Origin: Rutpela maculata | Taxonomy: Eukaryota > Arthropoda > Insecta > Coleoptera > Cerambycidae | Assembly: GCA_936432065.2 (NCBI GenBank) | Contig: OW386285.2 | Span: 407,232,547 to 407,296,546, forward strand | Length of the DNA: 64,000 nt | Direction: 5' to 3' | In this document: one piece after another, positions 57,377 to 64,000 of the stretch | Numbering within the stretch: the stretch's first letter is position 1 | Layout: each line of letters opens with the position of its first letter | The notes under the pieces: model-generated | Told to the model about the DNA's origin: nothing | Database searches by the model: none | What the model saw: the letters and a program-made list of their open reading frames with translations, nothing else | Position numbers and translations under genes: made by a program

Positions 57377-57972
57377 TTTCAATTAATTGCAGCTCTTCTA
57401 TAATCCTCTGAAATAGGTATAAAGTAAATTACTACAAATAAATACCTATCACAACTCGTATGTTGTAATCAAATCCAATGGCTGTGATTTAAATAAACAA
57501 AAGCTCCTTAATATTGAAATAGTTCGAACCTACCTTCTTGAAAATAAGATTTAAACACCCCGTAAAGTGTCCACGTTTCTGGGGGGTTTTCTCCTGTTTT
57601 TCAATGATCAGTCAAATTGTTTGAATGGTGACCACCAGGCTTCCTTTTCGTGGACCCAGACCATTACAAAGAGCACCTCAGTTTTTTTTCCAAAAATCGA
57701 TACCTACAAACGCCGTAATTATTATAACTAATATAGGTGGTATGCTTAGTATAATATGTACAAAGGGATACACATTAAACTTTAGTGTCTAAATATAAAA
57801 TATCTGCAAATGACAACAAAACTATGTGGTAATTATATTGTATACAATTGTAAAATACTTACTGCAATGCAATTAATGTATACTTGGAATAATTATAATA
57901 AATCACGGGAAAACAAGAAACAAAACACAAATTGAAATCGACATTTGACAGCAGAAGCATGACGTAGTGTGC
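57377..57972. other. No gene seen
   Basis: Sequence inside the large hAT without recognisable content. Confidence 0.4.
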
Positions 57973-58538
57973 CATGGAGGTAGAATATAAATAAGGAGTA
58001 GCCATAAAGCTTATATCCTACAGTGAGAAACGGCCGCAGAAGGCGTGGTTTGTGATCATACTGTCATGAACAGCTCGCCAGGTCCTGATTAAAAAAAAGT
58101 TTATACAGAACTTGAGGAGAAACATGTTAGTTGACTTTATACATTGACACTACCATATATTAAGCCAGTAGAGTAATGAATGAGATGATGGTTTCACATT
58201 TCAAGTAAATATAATATAATATAATCTAAAATACAATCTAAAATAAATAGAAAGTAGGTTCAACATATCTTTTGAGTACAGACCTGTTTTAACCTATGAA
58301 AAGTGATTCCAAAACATTTCTTCTTATAGATACTACTTTGATTTGTACAGCTACTTGGCGGGCACGAAATCATATGTTATGGCGAAAAACACTATTTTCT
58401 ATCAAAAATATTTATTTTATAATAATATTATTCTAAGATACATGGCACGTTTTGTTGACGTTGCGATCATACTAAAATGAGGAATGTGCTGCCACATTCC
58501 GCTTCTTATGGCGACTCCTTATTTATTCAACCTCCTTG
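57973..58538. mobile_element. hAT-type MITE (566 bp)
   Basis: Identical 8-bp duplications TAGTGTGC at 57965-57972 and 58539-58546. The ends read CATGGAGGTAGAATA and, inverted, CAAGGAGGTTGAATA, both continuing AATAAGGAGT.GCCATAA. No transposase is encoded. Nested in the large hAT. Confidence 0.85.
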
Positions 58539-59313
58539 TAGTGTGCTAATAGAGCACGATGAGCATGCGCACTAACCTAAGGACCGTGGCGCGCATTTAA
58601 AAAATTCTACAAGGGGATTGTAATGACATGGAAAACGGAAATCTAAATGTAAAAGATAAAATGTAATTAAACAACCATTCTAAGTCTGAACTACCTGCTT
58701 AAGAAATGCCGATAGTTACAGAGATAGTTACTAATTAATTGAACACAGTACATAAATTAAAAAAGGGTTATTATTCATTATTATTTAATATTCGATCATA
58801 AATCTAAAGTCTGGATTCAAAATTTAAAACATATTTCATATATACAATATTAACGAACAATTTAAAATTTATAAAACGTCATACACCGCATAGGGGATGA
58901 TTACAAATGTACTTAAACCAAATCTATATAGATAGAGAAACATCATAATTATTTTTGTAGGTAGGTAGATAGGTACTATAAAACTAGCATTGCTGTCTCA
59001 TCAGTTGTGATGCAGGTTTATTTTTATTAGTTCAAAAATCGAACCAATCAGCGTTCGCGTTAAAAGTGCTGAACTTTTGATGATATTACTGTCGGCGCGG
59101 CGCTCGGGCGATGCAAATATTTCTACAAAAAATATACCTATATTATACAGATAAAATCATTGACGAATGTTTATACGATGTACATGAACACATATACGAA
59201 GAACGTTCCCTGATACGTGTACACAGTATATGCGACTGTGAACATAAACTTTTCTGTATATTCCATTTATATCGTAAGTATAATCATATTGTATATGTGA
59301 AAATATTATTTAT
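58539..59313. other. No gene seen
   Basis: The 71-codon frame at 59111-59326 has no recognisable family. Some GTAGGTAGGTAG repeats lie near 58965. Confidence 0.4.
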
Positions 59314-59517
59314 ATGGGAATGTTGAGGGAACATACATGGCAAGTACAGAATGCAATTAGAACATTAGGAATGCAAAATGTACATTCGTGGAATAATAAA
59401 TGCTATCTGGGTGGTTTGGCTTTATTGCATATTCATCGCGACATACCTATATCTGTAGACGATATTATAAATAGATTCGCAACTAGTCGCAACCGAAATT
59501 TGGAATTTGTTTTATAA
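59314..59517 (+). pseudogene. hAT transposase, C-terminal dimerisation domain
   Basis: The frame ends RLxSLALL-like: GLALLHIHRDIPISVDDIIN, RFATSRNRNLEFVL, then TAA. LALLxIHRDIPxxVDxxIxxFAxxxxRRLxF is the C-terminal hAT dimerisation motif of the ZMYM/hAT group and places the coding strand on plus. Upstream residues (REHTWQVQNAIRTLGMQNVH) fit the WLRxxM...RLN region poorly, and the RNase H-like catalytic core was not found. This is a remnant about 210 bp inside the right terminus of the 54319-59731 element. Confidence 0.75.
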
Positions 59518-59739
59518 TTATTATAATTTTAAATTTATGTATTTTATTATTATTTTTTTCATATTAAATATTAGTAAAAATAGTAATAGTTTAAATTGGT
59601 GTTATTTTGTTTGGTTCCTATAGTAGAAAAGTATAGTGCAATTTGCAATTTTAGTACATATTTTGCGTTTTTAATCCGGAATTCGCCCCCCCCCCCCCCC
59701 CCCCCTCAGGAAAGAGTCAAAGCCGCCCCTGTTTTATGA

Positions 59740-59823
59740 GATAAAATATCTATCAAATTACTCATAAAATATCCTTTATAAAAGATATTTGTCAAAGAAC
59801 TTTTATAGTCTAATAGTGGCTTT
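59740..59823. repeat. Right arm of the fold-back MITE split by the hAT
   Basis: Inverted partner of 54257-54318: CTTTATAAAAGATATTTGTC, AAAGAACTTTTATAGTCTAA. About 25 extra bases lie between the duplication and the arm. Confidence 0.7.
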
Positions 59824-60031
59824 AAAATTAAATACGTCGTTTCGAAACTAGAAATTGATCATTTATATTAACGGAAAATCATTACAATAAATACAATAAC
59901 ATTTAAAAATACATTTTAAAAGTAACTAACGTAAGTAAAGTTATTTCAAAAGTATTAAGATGTTGAAACTGCGTTGAAATAAGTAGTGTTAAAGTAACTA
60001 ATGTATCAAAATACCAATAATAATTAAATAA

Positions 60032-60490
60032 TATACATTTTCACGTCCTTATTAGAATTTTTAGAAGTAGCAACACAATAGTTTTTAAAACTGAACAAAG
60101 CCGAACAGTCGTTTTTTGGCAATTCCTTCGAAGTCACGTTCTTTACAAATCAAAAATATGCATTTTCACGTCCTTGCCAGAATTTTTAGAAGTAGCAACA
60201 CAACACGTAGAACCCATCAGTCTTTAAAATTCAACAATACCAATTCTACGCAATTTCTTGGGAGTCACGTTCTTTACAAATCAATTAATGGTAATTGTTA
60301 GGAAATTGGAGAAATCCCAGAAGTCGGTGTTCTTAACAATTAATAATACATATTATGCATGTTTACGTCCTTGTTAGAATTTTTAGAAGTCGCAACACAA
60401 CACTTAAAATTCATTACAGTCTTACATTACCGAAGTGTCGTTTCTAAGTAATGTTATTGGAAACTCACGTTATTTACAAATAAGCACACG
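60032..60490 (+). repeat. Three tandem units of 125-185 bp
   Basis: Each unit begins near CAT.TTTACGTCCTT, then AGAATTTTTAGAAGT.GCAA, CACAA, and ends near TCACGTTCTTTACAAATCA. Starts are near 60040, 60163 and 60358. The middle unit has an extra ~60 bp. The 61-codon frame at 60116-60301 runs through the repeat and is not credible as a gene. Confidence 0.8.
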
Positions 60491-61094
60491 GACTCCTACC
60501 CTATCGATTTAATAATTATTAGCTTAATGTCCAGCACACAAAGCATAGATATGTAAACAATAATGGCGTGGCAACTGACAGTGACAGTAGTGACCATATA
60601 TTAAAGAATATTAATTATATGGTAGTGATAGTCGGGCAAGATCCAGATTTGCGCAGCCATTGTATGATTCAAGTACAAGTAACGACACGAGCGACGACGT
60701 GATGGCCAACTAAACACAATGATTTTGCAAAACAATAGGAATGCGCGGGGCCTGTTTTATAGTAATACGGAAGACTATACTATAATACAAAATAATGGTA
60801 TATTTATGGAGAGCCACATACGTTTACGTTTACTAACGTAGGGCTTTTGACAATGTGGTATGGGTCAAGCTGTGTGCTGTATTATTGGAAATGAAAACAC
60901 CTAGATATTCGATCTTTTATTGTTTACTGACTACTTACATGAAGAAAACTCTACTATGTTAAAAGTCGACAATGCTAACCCCGACAAATGTAGTCACCAA
61001 ACCTCTTTTACATCTATAATAGACACGTGATGCGACGTGTGCTGAAGGACTAGTAGGGGTGGAGTAGATATAGGTAGAATTAAAATTTATAATT
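60491..61094. other. Intergenic, no gene seen
   Basis: A short palindrome lies near 60595-60625 (ACCATATATTAAAG...TATATGGT). Nothing else. Confidence 0.45.
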
Positions 61095-61160
61095 TGAGAT
61101 TTGCCAGCAAGGATGAGCTCATACAACTGCTGGACAATCTTCAAATAAACAAAAATTACA
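61095..61160 (+). pseudogene. Small LINE reverse transcriptase fragment
   Basis: The frame reads RFASKDELIQLLDNLQINKN, matching the ASSEDEL..LLDxLQ segment just after the YADD motif of RTE-like LINEs, as at 27735. Too short to classify further. Confidence 0.5.
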
Positions 61161-61644
61161 TTTTAAACTAGAAACCATTGAAAAAATATTTAAAAGAAAT
61201 GATTTGAAGGATTGACTGTATCTGGTATTAATATTTTATTTTACCTGATAATTATTTCTTCTCAATTGCATGCCATATCGTTACATTCGTTAGTTCTAGT
61301 GGTTTTCATGGATTTCATGAAAGCTTTGAATTTGAGGTGTATATGAAATGAGTGGCTTACGGCTTGATTCGAGCAGCTGCTGATGTCGGAGCGCGCAGAG
61401 CCGATAGGACTACGTACTACTCGTGTGTAAGACTATTTTTTCGACGTGTGTTAGGCTAGTATTCTTTCTATGAAGGATTTTTTAATTGGAGAATTTTTTA
61501 TAAAATACCTAGTAAGTGGCATGATGACAATGAATGTGAAGATAGACTTTGTAAATATAATACCATTTTACAAATACAAATACTTCATTTCTAGCAAAGC
61601 ATATTTTTGTACAAAAGCAAATGTATCATGTTCCATAAGCACTG
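61161..61644. other. Intergenic, no gene seen
   Basis: No feature supported. Confidence 0.45.
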
Positions 61645-62268
61645 CAGCGGCGGCTGGTGAAATTTCAATATTTTTTTTCTCGTCTATGGCGCATGGGACC
61701 CATACGAAATTTGGGAAATAACATCTAGAGAAGCACTTCTCTAATGACCCCTAAAAAATTTTGAAAAAGCAGTTTGCGAAAAAATTTTTGAAAATTCGTT
61801 AGCTTCCCCTGGGCCTAGGAGCTCCTGTTTATTTTTATTTTTTTTTGCCATATGCATTTGACTTTTCATAAAAATACAACAGATTTTGGAGTTTATGAAA
61901 ATATTTTCATTACTAACTGAGATACAACGAATTGAAATATTGTAATTTGTTAAATTGTAAATTACAAAATTTCAGTTCATTGTATTTCAGTTAGTAATGA
62001 AAATATTTTCATAAACTCCAAAATCTGTTGTTGTATTTTTATGAAAAGTCAATTGCATATGACAAAAAAAAATAAAAATAAACAGGAGCTCCTATAGACC
62101 CAGGGGAGGTTAACGAATTTTCAAAAATTTTTTCGCAAACTGCTTTTTCAAAATTTTTTAGGGGTCATTAGAGAAGTGCTTCTCTAGATGTTATTTCCCA
62201 AATTTCGTATGGGTCCCATGCGCCATAGACGAGAAAAAAAAATATTGAAATTTCACCAGCCGCCACTG
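61645..62268. mobile_element. hAT-type near-perfect palindrome (624 bp)
   Basis: The ends read CAGCGGCGGCTGGTGAAATT and, inverted, CAGTGGCGGCTGGTGAAATT. The arms (~300 bp) are nearly identical, e.g. GCACTTCTCTA, TTAACGAATTTTC and CAAAATCTGTTG blocks, with a ~20-bp AT loop. The flanks ATAAGCAC (61635-61642) and ATAAGCAG (62269-62276) look like an 8-bp duplication, but two extra bases (TG) lie on the left. Confidence 0.8.
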
Positions 62269-62276
62269 ATAAGCAG

Positions 62277-63334
62277 TTTATATGAAGGCAAGAGCACGTA
62301 TATCGAACAATAAAAATTGGGGTTCTCAACCATCTGGAAAAACCTGGATATCTGAAAAAGACAGGAAATCCAAATAGTAGCCCAGGAAACCAGGAAAGTC
62401 AGGCCGTTCAAAATAATTTGAATAAAATCTCTGAAACTTTAATTTTACATTTGTTATATACATATTCTACGTCGACCCTGTCTGACAGTCCGAAATTTAC
62501 GGTTCAAAATTCCAATGTTGGTGTCAATCATGAAAATATATTTATTGTGTGCTAGTGCAGTCTACGATGTGAATAAAAAATTGTAGCCTTTTTGAGTAGA
62601 GTGTTACTTTCAACAATTTTGTTCTCCAATTATTTTGCGATATATTGCTTGTTTGCAATTTTTCCGGATTCAGACTCAAATTTGTCCACAGTACCTGGAC
62701 TATTTATTCGATAAATTTAAGAAAATATGTCATACTTCTCTGCTTCCGAATATCACTTGTTCTTATTTTCATTTGATCAATCATTCCTTTTTTTAATGAT
62801 TGGAGAAAGCGATCCTAAATAAATAAGGGATAATCGATGCCCGCCACAAAAAAACAGGATACATTTAGAACGAACCGAAAACAAATAATTAAAAGTCGTT
62901 AGTATTAGATTGAACGAGAGTCGGCTGAAAAAGCAACCATGCTGTATAAAGACATGGCGTAAAGAGCTTGAGCTTGAATAAGAAGAAAGTTGTTTTAAAA
63001 CGGTCGATTTTGCGATCGGCCCTAATGGGGTGCATTGTATGGTCATTCAAAAAACCCTTCAATACCCAGTGAAAGAAATGACATGAAGCTGCTTGCCGCC
63101 TTCTCATGAATACGTCAGTAAGGGCTTTCAGAGCGAAGTTGGCGTGGGAGGATAAAAGTAGTCGCTAATTATTTTTTACACTTACTAGTTTCACAATAAC
63201 TGACCAATTTCATTTTATAATAGAGGTACAAAGAAGAAGAAGAAGGAATTTTAAATTTTTTACTTTTCGAAACGTTACGTTTAAAGAAATTAGCTTGTTG
63301 AAGAAGTTCGCCATTGAGAAATTATACTAATGAT
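62277..63334. other. Intergenic, no gene supported
   Basis: The minus-strand frames at 62777-63107 have no recognised family. Confidence 0.45.
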
Positions 63335-64000
63335 ATACAGGGTGTTCACCTTGAAGTATGAAAAATGTAAATACATTTTTTTCATTCTGGTAAAAAATCT
63401 GTATAAAAAAACGTTATCTGCAAGTAAAATCGATGTTGAAATATGCAATTTGAATCGAATCCCGAATAAAGGGCGGTTCGGCGGTTCTAGGCTAATACTC
63501 TGAGAGGGGGGCTAATATTCTGGGAGGCGAGTCCAACCTATCGGTCTTGGGTCAAGACCTATAGGTTGCTCTAAGCCATATGTTTTGAAAATGAACATTT
63601 ACAATAGGATAAAGACCATAGCTTGTTCTATAGTAAACAAACAGATCGGAAGAAATACATACTGGTGCAGGTCCAATTCCAGATGGGCTATTAAGTGGAA
63701 TAGATAAAATGCACTAGCATCTAACCTACTTGAAGATTATATTTAGTATTATAATTTAGATCTGTACAGCCTGTTCCCGGATTGAGTTTTCGATAGATGT
63801 AATATACCAAAAAAAAATTAGTACGGCTTTAATTTCCTGCAGTCTCGGTCTGCTTGACGTAAAATGGATTTTTACCAAAGGGTTTAGCCAGATAAGCATG
63901 ACGAGTCGGTCCCCAAATTGCAACCTATATCGAAACTTATGTTTCAATATCGACTTGATGTATGAACGCGATTTATGTGTTTTGCCGCCGTACTCCGCTT
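63335..64000. other. Possible left end of a TA-target element, runs off the window
   Basis: TATACAGGGTGTTCACCTTG near 63335 looks like the end of a mariner-type element. No partner is inside the window. A short palindrome, AACCTATCGGTCTTG and complement, lies near 63535-63567. Confidence 0.35.

Larger units (their letters stand above)
54319..59731 (+). mobile_element. Large hAT element (5.4 kb)
   Basis: Identical 8-bp duplications TTTTATGA at 54311-54318 and 59732-59739. The ends read CAGTGGCGACTTTC and, inverted, CAGGGGCGGCTTTGAC, with long G/C runs just inside, as in many insect hATs. A hAT dimerisation domain is encoded at the right end (59314-59517), about 210 bp from the terminus. Two smaller MITEs are nested (56730-56985, 57973-58538). 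The rest has no recognisable transposase but carries antisense exon-like frames. Confidence 0.85.

Noticed and set aside
60116..60301. 61-codon frame
   Set aside because: Runs through a tandem repeat with no conserved motif.

Overview
The window is eukaryotic DNA: AT-rich, no operons, no dense genes, and almost entirely transposable elements. The mix points to an insect, possibly a beetle with a large genome, but the species cannot be fixed from sequence alone. The evidence is: several hAT insertions with 8-bp target duplications, Tc1/mariner elements at TA sites, a Transib-type element, RTE-like and jockey/CR1-like LINE remnants, a Crypton-type tyrosine recombinase, and SINEs with 5S rRNA-like and tRNA-like heads. 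No complete, intact protein-coding gene was found. Long open frames are mostly shadows of repeats.

Layout. 1-9 kb: three copies of a Helitron-like family with GACA-type microsatellites, and a 4.9-kb fold-back composite (3875-8808) built from inverted arms around a tandem dimer. 9-16.3 kb: an antisense RTE-LINE tail, a second composite (9953-12286) of the same plan, then a mariner element (12742-16306) broken by a TA-target element that is itself broken by a hAT element, with a SINE 3' fragment in its left end. 17.5-23.6 kb: a hAT element, an isolated exon-like frame, a 0.5-kb fold-back, an antisense open frame, two tRNA-derived SINE heads and a perfect hairpin. 23.9-27 kb: a 2.07-kb mariner with ~300-bp inverted repeats and a decayed transposase, followed by (TA)126. 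27.7-29.5 kb: an RTE-type LINE reverse transcriptase split by a 944-bp Transib-like element with CACAGTG termini. 30.9-32.5 kb: an inverted-repeat element carrying a broken gene of an unknown multi-copy family. 34-41.4 kb: a minus-strand LINE split by two DNA elements, a TGAC/minisatellite retroelement, and a plus-strand 3' UTR copy of the same LINE. 42-46 kb: fold-backs and a 1-kb hAT. 47.8-51 kb: a composite with inverted arrays of a ~125-bp repeat enclosing a decayed Crypton recombinase and a LINE zinc-knuckle tail. 52.2-53.3 kb: a TA-target element hosting a 5S-derived SINE. 54.3-59.7 kb: a 5.4-kb hAT with a transposase C-terminus, two nested MITEs and antisense exon-like frames. 61.6-62.3 kb: a 624-bp near-perfect palindrome.

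The elements do not form a pathway. What unites the window is nested insertion, which gives a relative order of events, and repeated use of long inverted arms. Most claims rest on reading terminal repeats and target duplications by eye. Family names come from general knowledge and were not checked against a database.
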